The notes under the pieces are model-generated. The model was not told where the DNA came from and made no database searches. It saw nothing but the letters and a program-made list of their open reading frames with translations. Position numbers and translations under genes: made by a program. Below are positions 1-7,614 of a stretch of 11,399 nt of DNA, piece after piece (the stretch's first letter is position 1; each line of letters begins with the position of its first letter). The stretch is from Hyphomicrobiales bacterium (GTDB taxonomy: Bacteria > Pseudomonadota > Alphaproteobacteria > Rhizobiales > Devosiaceae), in assembly GCA_028290345.1 (NCBI GenBank), contig JAQGKB010000218.1, positions 1 to 11,399 on the forward strand, in the 5' to 3' direction.

Positions 1-1269
1 ATCCAGTTCGGAGGCGGATTGAGGGTACAACATGGCGGCGTAGTAGATGTGCTGCTTGCTCTCGGTCATCAGCGCCGCAACGGTCAGTTCCTGCACGTTG
101 ATATTGGTCCGGATGAGCGCTGTGAGCTGGGGCGGCAGGTCGCCGATGAAGGTGGGCTGGATGCCCGAGGCATCGACGAGGCACGGCACTTCGACCGCCG
201 CCTTGTTGGGCAGCGAGGTGATGACGCCATTGTTGCGGACGTTGCCGTAGATCACCGATGGCTCGCCGGTCCACACCGAGTTCATGATCGAGGAGGCGTA
301 TTCCTTGCTCTGCTTGACCTCGATGGTATTGGCCTTGCGGTATTCCTCGGAGGTGGTTTTCCAGCGGGCGATCTGCTCGACGCAGCGTTTAGGATATTCA
401 TCGAGCGGAATGCCGAATTTCTCGATCAGGTCCTCACGACCTTCCTTGATGAAATACGGCGTGTATTCGGCGAAGTGCTCGGAGCTTTCAGTGACGAAGT
501 ATCCCAGCCGGGTCAGCATTTCGTACCGCACCTTGTTGGGGCAGCGCGGGTTCCAGGTGGGCTTTGGCGCGCGGCCTTCGCGATAGGCGCGGACGAGGTC
601 GGGATAGAGGTCGCGGTAGGAGCCGTCGGGCTGGCGATGCTCGAACTTGAGGTAGAACGCCATGTGATTGATGCCGGCCGAACGGTAGCGAATTTCCTCG
701 TATGGGATATCGAGATCGTCGGCCAGTTCCATCGCGGTGCCCTGCACCGAATGGCAGAGGCCGACCTGCTTGATGGTGGGGTATTTCTCCGCGATCGCCC
801 AGGTGTTGATGGCCATCGGGTTGACGTATTGCAGCATTATTGCCTCGGGGCAGACCTGCAACATGTCCTCGCAGATGCTCCATAGATGCGGAACGGTGCG
901 CAGGCCGCGCATGATGCCGCCGATGCCGAGCGTATCGGCAATGGTCTGGCGCAGACCATACTGCTTGGGCACTTCGAAATCGGTGATGGTCGCCGGATCG
1001 AAGCCGCCGATCTGGAAGCAGACGACGACGAAATTGGCGCCGTCAAGCGCCTCGCGCTGGTTGGAGAAGGTTTCGACCGTCGCGGGCACGCCAAGCGTAT
1101 TGACTAGCTTATTCGCGATGATGGCGCTCTCTTCGAGGCGCTGCGGGTTTATGTCCATCAGCGCGACGCGGGCGCCAGCCAGCGCCGGGCGCTGCAGCAG
1201 GTCGCCGACGATGTTCTTCATGAAAACGGATGAACCGGCACCGATGAAGGTGATTTTTGGATTGGGCAT
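1..1269 (-). CDS. melA: Alpha-galactosidase, glycoside hydrolase family 4 (MelA type), C-terminus cut by window edge
   Basis: Cytoplasmic enzyme hydrolysing alpha-1,6-galactosides such as melibiose. GH4 enzymes use NAD+ and a divalent metal in an oxidation-elimination mechanism. The frame is open for 423 residues from ATG 1269 to the left edge; E. coli MelA is about 451 aa, so some 25-30 residues are missing. Seen: N-terminal Rossmann motif GAGSS (10-14) after the strand KITFI; Asp39-Ile-Asn after the second strand; QYVNPMA (147-153); the family's metal-ligand cysteine in GLCHSVQGT (Cys172); and the metal-ligand histidine in GINHMAF (His202). GLCHSVQGT and GINHMAF match MelA as I remember it rather than the 6-phospho-glucosidase GH4 branch. 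A GGAG at 1278-1281 lies 8 nt before the ATG and supports this start. It is the last visible gene of the agp-like operon, 72 nt after agpD. Substrate preference is inferred from motifs and context. Confidence 0.93.
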   Translation of the reverse strand, partial: MPNPKITFIGAGSSVFMKNIVGDLLQRPALAGARVALMDINPQRLEESAIIANKLVNTLGVPATVETFSNQREALDGANFVVVCFQIGGFDPATITDFEVPKQYGLRQTIADTLGIGGIMRGLRTVPHLWSICEDMLQVCPEAIMLQYVNPMAINTWAIAEKYPTIKQVGLCHSVQGTAMELADDLDIPYEEIRYRSAGINHMAFYLKFEHRQPDGSYRDLYPDLVRAYREGRAPKPTWNPRCPNKVRYEMLTRLGYFVTESSEHFAEYTPYFIKEGREDLIEKFGIPLDEYPKRCVEQIARWKTTSEEYRKANTIEVKQSKEYASSIMNSVWTGEPSVIYGNVRNNGVITSLPNKAAVEVPCLVDASGIQPTFIGDLPPQLTALIRTNINVQELTVAALMTESKQHIYYAAMLYPQSASELD

Positions 1270-1290
1270 AGAAAAAACTCCGCGACAATT

Positions 1291-1315
1291 GTTTGCGTTG
1301 GGCCGCGCCGCAAAC
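1291..1315 (-). repeat. Stem-loop between agpD and melA
   Basis: A perfect inverted repeat, GTTTGCG (1291-1297) and CGCAAAC (1309-1315), with an 11-nt GC-rich loop lies in the 72-nt gap between the agpD stop and the melA ribosome binding site. No T tract follows on the minus strand, so an intrinsic terminator is unlikely. An mRNA-processing or stability element, or partial attenuation before melA, is possible. The arms are too far apart for a normal LacI-type operator. The structure is seen; its role is inference. Confidence 0.45.
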
Positions 1316-1341
1316 CGGCGGGCCGCAGGGTGGACGCCGCG

Positions 1342-3009
1342 CTAGGCGGCGATATCGAAGGCGGCCCGGACCAGCCGGCTGGTGTATTCGGTCTTGGGAT
1401 TGATCAGCACCTCGCTGACGGGCCCCTGCTCCACGACCTTGCCATGCTGCATGACCATGACCCGGTGGCAGAGCGCCCGCACGACCTTGAGATCATGCGA
1501 AATGAAGAGATAGCTCAGGCCCTTTTCGTCCTGCAGCTTACGCAACAGGTCGATGATCTGGGCCTGCACCGATAGATCGAGCGCCGAAGTCGGCTCGTCG
1601 AGCAGGATGAATTCGGGCTCCATGGCGATCGCGCGGGCGATAGCGATGCGCTGGCGCTGGCCGCCGGAGAATTCGTGCGGGAAACGCGACAGGATGCTGT
1701 CGGGCATGCCGCTGTCGAGCAGCGCCTGGCGGACGCGATCGACACGCTCGCGACTGTTGGCGCCGATATTGTTGACGATCAGCCCCTCCTCGATGATCTG
1801 GCGGATCGACATGCGCGGGTTGAGGCTGGCGAACGGATCCTGGAAAACGATCTGCATGCGCGAGCGCAGCGGGCGCATTTCGCCGCGGTTCTTGTTGTGG
1901 ATGGGCTGGCCGTCGAAGAATATCTCGCCGCCCTGATTGCCGATCAGCCGGATCAGCGCCTGCCCGAAGGTGGTCTTGCCGGAGCCGGATTCGCCGACGA
2001 GGCCGAGGGTTTCGTGGCGCTGCAGTTTCAGATCGAGACTATCGACGGCGACGAGTTCGAAGAAGTTCGGATTGAAGATGCCGCCGCGCTTCAGGGTGAA
2101 GGCGACGCGCACCTTGTCGCCCTGCAGGATAGTTTCGCGCTGATCGCCGAGCGGGTTGGCAACGCCTTTCGGCTCGGAGGCGAGCAGGTGTTTGGTGTAG
2201 GCATGCTTGGGGTTCTTGAACACTTCCTCGGTGCGGTTGTGCTCCTTAACCTCGCCATTCTGCATGACGTAAAGGTAGTCTGAAAAGTGCCGGACGATGG
2301 TGAGGTCGTGGGTGATGAGGATCACCGCCATGCCGTACTTGGCCTTCAAATCCTTGATGAGGTTGAGGATTTGCGCCTGCACGGTAACGTCCAGCGCAGT
2401 GGTCGGCTCATCGGCGATCAGCACGTCTGGGCGGTTGGCGAGGGCCATGGCGATCATGACGCGCTGGCGCTGGCCGCCCGACATCTGGTGCGGGTATTGC
2501 TGCAGACGCGCCTCGGGCTCGGGAATTTGCACTTCTTCGAGCAGGACTTTTGCGCGCGCCATCGCCTCCTTGCGCGACATCTTGTTGTGGAGGTGCAGCA
2601 CTTCGCAGAGCTGCTGGCCGATGGTGTAGATCGGGTTGAGCGAACTCATCGGCTCCTGGAAGATCATCGTCAGCTTGTTGCCGCGCAGGCGCTGCATCTG
2701 CTTTTCGGAGAAGCCGGAGATTTCCTCGCCGGAAAGGGTGATCTTGGTCTTCTTGCTGACGGTGGCACGCTTGGTCAGGAGCCGCATCAGGGTGCGGGCG
2801 GTGACCGATTTGCCGGAGCCGGACTCGCCGACAATGGCGATGGTTTCGCCCTTGTGCAGCTGGAACGAAACGTCGCGCACGGCATTGACGATGCCGCCCT
2901 CGACCTTGAACTGCACCTCGACATTGCGGGCATCGAGGATCAGTTCGTGGCCGTGCGCGCCCAGATCATAGCGTTCGGCGGGCGCAAAACTGTTGCTGGT
3001 TTCGGTCAT
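1342..3009 (-). CDS. agpD: Fused double ATPase subunit of Opp/Dpp-type alpha-galactoside ABC importer (AgpD-like)
   Basis: Energises uptake by the transporter formed with the two permeases upstream. The 555-residue protein has two complete ABC ATPase domains, as in YejF and GsiA, so one chain replaces the separate DppD and DppF. Domain 1: Walker A GESGSGKS (61-68), signature MSGGQ (176-180), Walker B VLIADEP (196-202), switch His234. Domain 2: Walker A GESGSGKT (339-346), signature FSGGQ (447-451), Walker B FILLDEPT (467-474), switch His505. All catalytic motifs look intact, so both sites should be active. Both halves contain the NP/QEP-type Q-loop region (FQEPMSSLNP, FQDPFASLNP) typical of the Opp family. 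I chose ATG 3009 over the longer frame from 3057, which would overlap agpC, because GGAG lies 6 nt before it. The gene follows agpC by 16 nt and is clearly in the same operon. The sugar substrate is inferred from melA and the MelR-type regulator. Confidence 0.93.
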   Translation of the reverse strand: MTETSNSFAPAERYDLGAHGHELILDARNVEVQFKVEGGIVNAVRDVSFQLHKGETIAIVGESGSGKSVTARTLMRLLTKRATVSKKTKITLSGEEISGFSEKQMQRLRGNKLTMIFQEPMSSLNPIYTIGQQLCEVLHLHNKMSRKEAMARAKVLLEEVQIPEPEARLQQYPHQMSGGQRQRVMIAMALANRPDVLIADEPTTALDVTVQAQILNLIKDLKAKYGMAVILITHDLTIVRHFSDYLYVMQNGEVKEHNRTEEVFKNPKHAYTKHLLASEPKGVANPLGDQRETILQGDKVRVAFTLKRGGIFNPNFFELVAVDSLDLKLQRHETLGLVGESGSGKTTFGQALIRLIGNQGGEIFFDGQPIHNKNRGEMRPLRSRMQIVFQDPFASLNPRMSIRQIIEEGLIVNNIGANSRERVDRVRQALLDSGMPDSILSRFPHEFSGGQRQRIAIARAIAMEPEFILLDEPTSALDLSVQAQIIDLLRKLQDEKGLSYLFISHDLKVVRALCHRVMVMQHGKVVEQGPVSEVLINPKTEYTSRLVRAAFDIAA

Positions 3010-3015
3010 GGCTGG

Positions 3016-3019
3016 CTCC
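3016..3019 (-). promoter_or_regulatory. Ribosome binding site that fixes the agpD start
   Basis: GGAG on the minus strand, 6 nt before ATG 3009 and wholly within the 16-nt gap after the agpC stop (3026-3028). It favours this start over the in-frame ATG at 3057, whose 16 extra residues would be read from inside the agpC coding sequence. Confidence 0.7.
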
Positions 3020-3025
3020 GCCCGA

Positions 3026-4219
3026 TCAATAGGGGTCGATCGCGTCGCGCAGGCCATCGCCCAGCGCGTTGAACGCGAACACAGTGATGAGCACGAAGAT
3101 CACCGGCGACAGGATCCACGGATAGGAGCCGATTACCGAGAACGAGCCGGTATCCTGCAGCATCAGGCCCCAGGAAATCAGCGGCGGTTTGACCGCAAAG
3201 CCGAGGAAGCCGAGGAAACTCTCGAGCAGCACTACGGAGGGGATCGCCAGCGTTACCGCGACGATGATGTGGCTGAGGACGTTGGGCAGGATGTGTCGGG
3301 TGATGATGCGGAAATCGCTTGAGCCCACGGCGATGGCGGCGCGGACATATTCGATGCGCGCCAACGACAGCGTCTTGCTCCGCACTTCGCGGCTGAGCTG
3401 GGCCCAGCCGAGCACCGCCATGACGCCGATCACGAAGGCGAGAAAGACGTTGGAAGGCGCCGTAATCGGAATCAGCGAAGTCAGCGCAAGGTAGAGCGGC
3501 AATTGCGGGAAGGCGAGGACGAACTCGACGAAGCGCTGCACCCAGGCATCGACGCGGCCGCCGAGATACCCCGAGGTGATGCCGACGAGCGTGCCGATGG
3601 TGGTGGTGAGCAGCACCACGATTAGGGCGATGGTCAGCGAAATGCGCGAGCCGATCATGCCGCGCGACAGGATATCGCGGCCGAGCTTGTCGGTGCCGAG
3701 CAGGTGGAACGGCTTGCCGTTGCTGGGGCCGAAGAAATGGATATTGGCCGGGATCAGCCAGAGCAACTTGTAGGAATAGCCGCCGGCGAAAAAGCCGAGC
3801 GGGGTGGGATTGCTCGTGTCGGGCCCCGTGAGCGGCTGGAAGGTCACGGGATCGAACTTGCCGTTCTCGACGATCGGGTAGACCACAGGGAGCAGGCTGA
3901 AGCCGCCGTTGGGGGTTTCGAAAGTTATCGAATCGGGTGGCGCGAACGAGAGCGTCGGTAGGTTCGGATCCATCGGCGCGAAGAAATCGGCAAAGACCGC
4001 GATCAGCAGCATCAGCGCGACCAGCACGAGGCCGATCATGCCGATAATCGAGCGGCGAAACCGGCGCCAGACCAAGGCGAAGTAGCCTTCATTTCCGTGG
4101 GCGAAGCGGGCCTGCACGCCAGCCACCGGAATGGCATACGCTTCGGTAGCCGGGGTCGGTGTCGCGGCGCCGGCATCAGGCGGCAGGGGAATGGAGGAGT
4201 CGATCAGGTGTTCCGTCAT
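3026..4219 (-). CDS. agpC: ABC importer permease, DppC/OppC type (AgpC-like)
   Basis: Inner-membrane permease forming the translocation channel with AgpB. The 397 residues include a Pro/Ala-rich cytoplasmic N-terminus (1-45), TM1 (about 58-79), a long extracytoplasmic insert (about 80-170), the family motif GTDKLGRDILSRG (175-187), then about five further membrane segments. The cytoplasmic EAA-type loop that docks to the ATPase is at about 290-313, and the end GDGLRDAIDPY is typical of the family. Ordinary DppC proteins are near 300 aa; the extra length comes from the N-terminal tail and the insert after TM1. The insert recalls YejE-like permeases and may contact the unusually large binding protein. 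ATG 4219 overlaps the agpB stop as ATGA, with a strongly purine-rich leader (GGAGGGGG, AAGGA), which implies translational coupling. The specific sugar role comes from context. Confidence 0.92.
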   Translation of the reverse strand: MTEHLIDSSIPLPPDAGAATPTPATEAYAIPVAGVQARFAHGNEGYFALVWRRFRRSIIGMIGLVLVALMLLIAVFADFFAPMDPNLPTLSFAPPDSITFETPNGGFSLLPVVYPIVENGKFDPVTFQPLTGPDTSNPTPLGFFAGGYSYKLLWLIPANIHFFGPSNGKPFHLLGTDKLGRDILSRGMIGSRISLTIALIVVLLTTTIGTLVGITSGYLGGRVDAWVQRFVEFVLAFPQLPLYLALTSLIPITAPSNVFLAFVIGVMAVLGWAQLSREVRSKTLSLARIEYVRAAIAVGSSDFRIITRHILPNVLSHIIVAVTLAIPSVVLLESFLGFLGFAVKPPLISWGLMLQDTGSFSVIGSYPWILSPVIFVLITVFAFNALGDGLRDAIDPY

Positions 4220-5229
4220 TCCTTGCCCCCTCCCCCCAGCCGGATGCGAGGATCGAGCGCGACGAGCAGCAGATCGGCGATGATGTTACCGACGATCAGC
4301 GTCGCCGCCAGCACCAGCATGAAGGTGGCGGTGACCCAGACGTCGCCGACGCCGAGCGAACCGACGATGGCTGGGCCGACGGTGGCGAGACCGAAGACGA
4401 TGGCGACTTCGACTTCGCCGGTGAGCATATAGGGCAGCACGACGCCCTGGTAGGCGACCAGCGGGTGCAGCGCGTTGGGCACGGCGTGCTTCATGATCAC
4501 GGCGCTTTGCGACAGGCCCTTGGCCCGCGCCGTCTCGACATATTGCGCGTTGAGCACGTCGAGCAGATTGGCCCGCATGACGCGCATATTGTACGCGAGG
4601 CCACCAAAGGTCGCGATGAAGATCACCGGCCAGACGTGTCTTACCAGATCGACGAATTTGTCCCACGACCACGGCGCGCCGCCGTACTGAGCGGAAAAGA
4701 AGCTGCCGATCTCCTGCACGTTCAATTTAAAGGCCAGCACGTAAATGATGATCAGCGCCAGCAGGAACCGCGGAATGGTCATGCCGAGAAAGGAGACGAA
4801 GCCGAGGACCGTATCGATCCAGCTATATTGGCGGGTCGCGGCGACGATGCCGAGGGTGATGCCGATGACCGAGGCGAGGATGTGACAGGTCAGCGCCAGC
4901 AGGATGGTGCGCGGCAGGCGCTCGGCCACCACGTCGCCGACCGGCTTGTTGTAGAACAGCGATTGCCCGAAATCGAAGCGGGTGACGATGCCGACGACCC
5001 AGTTCAGGTACTGGATGGGCAGTGGCGCGTTTAGGCCGTGCGAGGCGCGATAGGCATCGGCCTGGATTTGCGCCTGCTCGGACGTCGCGCCGCCCTGGCT
5101 CATCAGCATGGATTTGATGTAGTCGCCATAATCGCCCGGTGGCGCCTTGATGATGGCGAAGGTCACGATGCTCAGCAGGATCAGTATCGGGATCGCCGAC
5201 AAGATCCTGGTGACGAGAAATCGTAGCAT
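4216..5229 (-). CDS. agpB: ABC importer permease, DppB/OppB type (AgpB-like)
   Basis: Inner-membrane partner of AgpC. The protein has 337 residues, the usual DppB length. It opens with a first membrane segment (about 8-27), then the typical extracytoplasmic region with GLNAPLPIQYLNW (65-77) and FDFGQSLFYNKPV (85-97), five more hydrophobic segments, and the ATPase-docking loop YVETARAKGLS through HAVPNALHP (230-256). The C-terminus LDPRIRL is typical of the family. GGGAG at 5240-5244 lies 10 nt before ATG 5229. A 172-nt gap with several stem-loops separates it from agpA, while it overlaps agpC by 4 nt; this suggests a step down in expression after the binding protein. The family is certain; alpha-galactoside specificity is inferred from melA and the regulator. 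Confidence 0.92.
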   Translation of the reverse strand: MLRFLVTRILSAIPILILLSIVTFAIIKAPPGDYGDYIKSMLMSQGGATSEQAQIQADAYRASHGLNAPLPIQYLNWVVGIVTRFDFGQSLFYNKPVGDVVAERLPRTILLALTCHILASVIGITLGIVAATRQYSWIDTVLGFVSFLGMTIPRFLLALIIIYVLAFKLNVQEIGSFFSAQYGGAPWSWDKFVDLVRHVWPVIFIATFGGLAYNMRVMRANLLDVLNAQYVETARAKGLSQSAVIMKHAVPNALHPLVAYQGVVLPYMLTGEVEVAIVFGLATVGPAIVGSLGVGDVWVTATFMLVLAATLIVGNIIADLLLVALDPRIRLGGGGKE

Positions 5230-5298
5230 GTCGCAGCCGCTCCCATGGCACCGGCTGCTGTCGCGGGCGGACAGGCGTGCCGATGAAATTCAAATTCG

Positions 5299-5317
5299 TC
5301 GGGGACAATCGTCCCGA
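5299..5317 (-). repeat. Intercistronic stem-loop 3, agpA-agpB gap
   Basis: TCGGGGAC (5299-5306) pairs with GTCCCGA (5311-5317) around a 4-nt loop with one bulged G. In mRNA order it is the third and last of three hairpins between the agpA stop and the agpB start. The structure is read by eye with no free-energy calculation; the function is inferred together with the other two. Confidence 0.4.
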
Positions 5318-5319
5318 TT

Positions 5320-5346
5320 GCCGCGCCCTCTTCCGGGGCTTGCGGC
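5320..5346 (-). repeat. Intercistronic stem-loop 2, agpA-agpB gap
   Basis: GCCGC (5320-5324) pairs with GCGGC (5342-5346), and GCCC (5325-5328) with GGGC (5336-5339), around a 7-nt loop with a 2-nt bulge on one side. It is GC-rich and stable by inspection. No T run follows, so a Rho-independent terminator is not indicated. Confidence 0.4.
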
Positions 5347-5358
5347 GCTACGAGTGGG

Positions 5359-5387
5359 CGGCAAGGAGGCGTTGAGCTCCCTTGCCG
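5359..5387 (-). repeat. Intercistronic stem-loop 1, just after agpA
   Basis: CGGCAAGG (5359-5366) and CCTTGCCG (5380-5387) form a perfect 8-bp stem with a 13-nt loop, starting 14 nt past the agpA stop codon. Stem-loops directly after binding-protein genes commonly protect the upstream mRNA from 3' exonucleases, as with the malE-malF region, so the periplasmic protein is made in excess over the membrane subunits. That function is inferred here. Confidence 0.5.
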
Positions 5388-5401
5388 CGGTTCTGATCCT
5401 G

Positions 5402-7501
5402 CTAGTCCGAGATCGGGCCGTTGCCCTTGCCCGGGGCACCGGGAAGCGTGCCGGGGTGCAGTTCGAACTTCGACTGCTTGTCCTGCGGCACGAAGACGCG
5501 TTCGCGGATGATATTGTCTTCAGCCCAGTTGAACATGAACACCGGAGCCCCTGCCGGGATGTTGGCGAAGCGCTTGTTCACGATCAGCGCGCCCGGGTAC
5601 TGGGTAAGGCCGATATTGTTGACATTCTCGGTGTTGATCTTCTGCCACTGCTTCATCAGGTCCACGCGCTCAGCGGGGTCCTGCGAGGCAATGAACTTGT
5701 TCACAACATCGACCATCTGCTTTTCGAAGGGCAGCAGATCGACGGTCTTGTCGGTGCCAGCGCGGTGCTGCCAACTGGTCTGCGGGCCTACTGGAGCGAG
5801 CGAGGAGGTGTTCTGCACCACCGAGATCACCTCCGATTGCTGGCGCAGGATCTGCCAGTCCCACTTGCCGCTGTCCTGGGCGGCAGTCATCTTGATGCCC
5901 GACACCGTATTGGGGATGACGCGGAGGCCGATGGCCTGCATGGCCGCGATCACGCCTTCGCCGAGGCTTTTGTCGGTCTGGTAGTCGGCATTGTCGAGCA
6001 TGGTGATCTCGACGTTCTGCCCACCGACACCGGGGGTGTCTTTCGGGAAGTTGACGATGCCGTCGCCGTCGGTATCTACAAGGCCGACCTTCTTCAACTC
6101 GGCCTTGGCGCTATCCAGCGAGTACGGATAGAAAACCGTCGAAGCCTTGTCGTAATAGGCCGTGCCGGCATAGAGGCCGCCAGGGTAGATCGCGGTGAAC
6201 GGACCCTTGACGAGCGAGTCGCCGAGATGCTGGCGGTCGATCGCGTAGGTCAGTGCCTTGCGGAAGTCGAGGTTGCGATTGAGTTCGCGGACAGCCTTGC
6301 CGCGAGCGTCCGGCTCACCCCAGCCATTGCCCGAAAGGTTGGGCAGCAGCGCGTAGCCGATGGTGCGCGCACCGAACGCGAGACGGGCCGGTGCCGCTGG
6401 GTCGGCGGAGTGCTTCAGTGCCTCGACATAGCTTTCGGCCTGTTCGAGGTTGGAGAAGTCACCGGTGCCGGCCACAGCCTGCACGTCACGATCGGCCCAG
6501 GTCGAGAGCTTGTACTCAAGCTCGTTCAAATACGGGAGCTGGTTGCCCTTTTCGTCGACCTTCCAGTAGTAGGGATTGCGGCGCATGACGATGATGTCGT
6601 CAGACCGGTATTCGACCGGCACCCAGGCACCCATGACCGGAATGTTGAGGAAATCCGGCGGGAAGGCGTTCTTGTACTGGTCGTAGGTGTTCTTGGAATA
6701 TTTCGGGTGCTGGGGCTTCAGCAGATGCGACGGGCCGGGGCAAAACCCACCATAGGCCATCGTGTAGAGGTACTGCTTGGGAAAGGCTTCCTTGAAGGTC
6801 CATTGCACGGTGTAGTCGTTGATCTTCTTCAGTGTCGTACCGACACCGAAACTGTCCGCGCCCTTGCTGTTGAGCGGCTTGACGTTGGGATCGTTGATAT
6901 TGTCATCCCAGTAGAACATCACGTCGTCGGCATTGAAGGCGACGCCGTCGGACCATTTGGCGCCCTCGATGTGGTGCATGGTCAGTTGATGGCCATCGGC
7001 GGACCAATCCCAGCTCTTGGCGAGGTTGGGGAGCGGCTCAAGCTCGTCGGCCTTGATTTCAAACAGCGGCCCGGTGCGGGTCAGGCATTCGGAGAGGCCG
7101 ATATCGATGCCGCCCCAGCCCTGCGACTGACCAGCGGTATAGTTCCAGCCTTCCGGACGGCCGCCGATAACGTGGCGCATCACATCGCCGTAAGCGCCGA
7201 TGCCGTCGGCCATATTGGCGGTCTTATAGACCATCGGCTCCTTGGGCAGGCGGTCCTTGACCGGGGGCAGCTTGCCGGTCGCGACGAACTGCTTGGTGAC
7301 CCAATCGGGCTCGTGATACTCCGGCAGCGCCTTGAACTCGAAGATGTCCTTGGTGCTGACAAAGGTCGGTGTGCCCTGGGCCGCAAACGGCGTCGGATCG
7401 GGCGGCGTGGTCGGCGCTGCGAGTTGTTGTGCTTGCGTCGCGATAATCGAGACGCTCAGCAGTAGACCAGCCCCGCCAAGGGCCAATAGCTGTCTACGCA
7501 T
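5402..7501 (-). CDS. agpA: Periplasmic alpha-galactoside-binding protein, SBP family 5 (AgpA-like)
   Basis: Captures substrate in the periplasm and delivers it to AgpB/AgpC. The 699 residues begin with a Sec signal peptide: MRRQ, a hydrophobic core (5-20) and a probable cleavage ATQA|QQ after residue 24. The family-5 (oligopeptide/dipeptide) binding-protein signature is at about 160-195: NLAKSWDWSADG, then GAKWSDGVAFNADDV. With about 150 residues before that signature it is far longer than OppA or DppA, as in the AgpA subgroup known from S. meliloti for melibiose and raffinose uptake. A DTDGDGI stretch (476-482) resembles a calcium-binding loop. The ribosome site AGGGAGG sits 4 nt before ATG 7501 and is the strongest in the window, fitting high expression. 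First gene of the operon, divergent from melR. Alternative: an oligopeptide-binding protein, but melA and a MelR-like regulator argue otherwise. Confidence 0.9.
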   Translation of the reverse strand: MRRQLLALGGAGLLLSVSIIATQAQQLAAPTTPPDPTPFAAQGTPTFVSTKDIFEFKALPEYHEPDWVTKQFVATGKLPPVKDRLPKEPMVYKTANMADGIGAYGDVMRHVIGGRPEGWNYTAGQSQGWGGIDIGLSECLTRTGPLFEIKADELEPLPNLAKSWDWSADGHQLTMHHIEGAKWSDGVAFNADDVMFYWDDNINDPNVKPLNSKGADSFGVGTTLKKINDYTVQWTFKEAFPKQYLYTMAYGGFCPGPSHLLKPQHPKYSKNTYDQYKNAFPPDFLNIPVMGAWVPVEYRSDDIIVMRRNPYYWKVDEKGNQLPYLNELEYKLSTWADRDVQAVAGTGDFSNLEQAESYVEALKHSADPAAPARLAFGARTIGYALLPNLSGNGWGEPDARGKAVRELNRNLDFRKALTYAIDRQHLGDSLVKGPFTAIYPGGLYAGTAYYDKASTVFYPYSLDSAKAELKKVGLVDTDGDGIVNFPKDTPGVGGQNVEITMLDNADYQTDKSLGEGVIAAMQAIGLRVIPNTVSGIKMTAAQDSGKWDWQILRQQSEVISVVQNTSSLAPVGPQTSWQHRAGTDKTVDLLPFEKQMVDVVNKFIASQDPAERVDLMKQWQKINTENVNNIGLTQYPGALIVNKRFANIPAGAPVFMFNWAEDNIIRERVFVPQDKQSKFELHPGTLPGAPGKGNGPISD

Positions 7502-7505
7502 GTTT

Positions 7506-7512
7506 CCTCCCT
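7506..7512 (-). promoter_or_regulatory. Strong ribosome binding site of agpA
   Basis: AGGGAGG on the minus strand, 4 nt before ATG 7501. It is longer and closer to the anti-Shine-Dalgarno complement than the sites of the other operon genes, in line with a binding protein made in excess. Confidence 0.65.
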
Positions 7513-7585
7513 GTGCTTCCGGCTTGCGCGACGTGCGCTCGACATTGGGTCTTGCTCGCCCGTGGTCGATGCCTGAGTGCCGAGA

Positions 7586-7598
7586 AAGGGTATCCCTT
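7586..7598. promoter_or_regulatory. Small inverted repeat in the agpA-melR gap, possible operator
   Basis: AAGGGTATCCCTT has 5-bp arms around a 3-nt centre. It overlaps both the candidate agpA -10 box and the candidate melR -35 box, a position where a bound protein could affect both genes. No protein can be assigned to it from sequence. Confidence 0.3.
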
Positions 7599-7614
7599 GC
7601 AAAATGCCGCGCAA
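7587..7614 (-). promoter_or_regulatory. Candidate sigma-70-type promoter of the agpA operon
   Basis: On the minus strand, TTGCGC (complement of 7609-7614) and TACCCT (complement of 7587-7592) stand 16 nt apart, leaving a leader of roughly 80 nt before agpA. Both boxes are poor matches to consensus, as expected for a promoter that needs an activator. It was selected by eye, so confidence is low. Confidence 0.3.

Noticed and set aside
19..885. Plus-strand open frame of 288 codons at the left edge
   Set aside because: It is antisense to melA, whose minus-strand translation carries all GH4 motifs. The plus-strand product has no recognisable domain.
3010..3057. Longer agpD start at ATG 3057
   Set aside because: The extra 16 residues come from within the agpC coding region in another frame, and ATG 3009 has GGAG at the right distance in the intergenic gap.
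4159..5034. Plus-strand open frame of 291 codons
   Set aside because: Its product is an Asp/Arg/His-rich mirror of the agpB permease helices, as expected for the antisense strand of hydrophobic coding sequence.
5147..7465. Plus-strand open frame of 772 codons, the longest in the window
   Set aside because: It is antisense to the whole agpA gene and runs past its end. The minus strand there encodes a signal peptide, a family-5 signature and a strong ribosome site, while the plus-strand translation has no recognisable domain. Long antisense frames are common in GC-rich DNA.
1342..7501. Reading the four transporter genes as a dipeptide/oligopeptide importer
   Set aside because: The family match is real, but the GH4 alpha-galactosidase behind it, the MelR-like regulator in front and the long AgpA-type binding protein favour alpha-galactosides.
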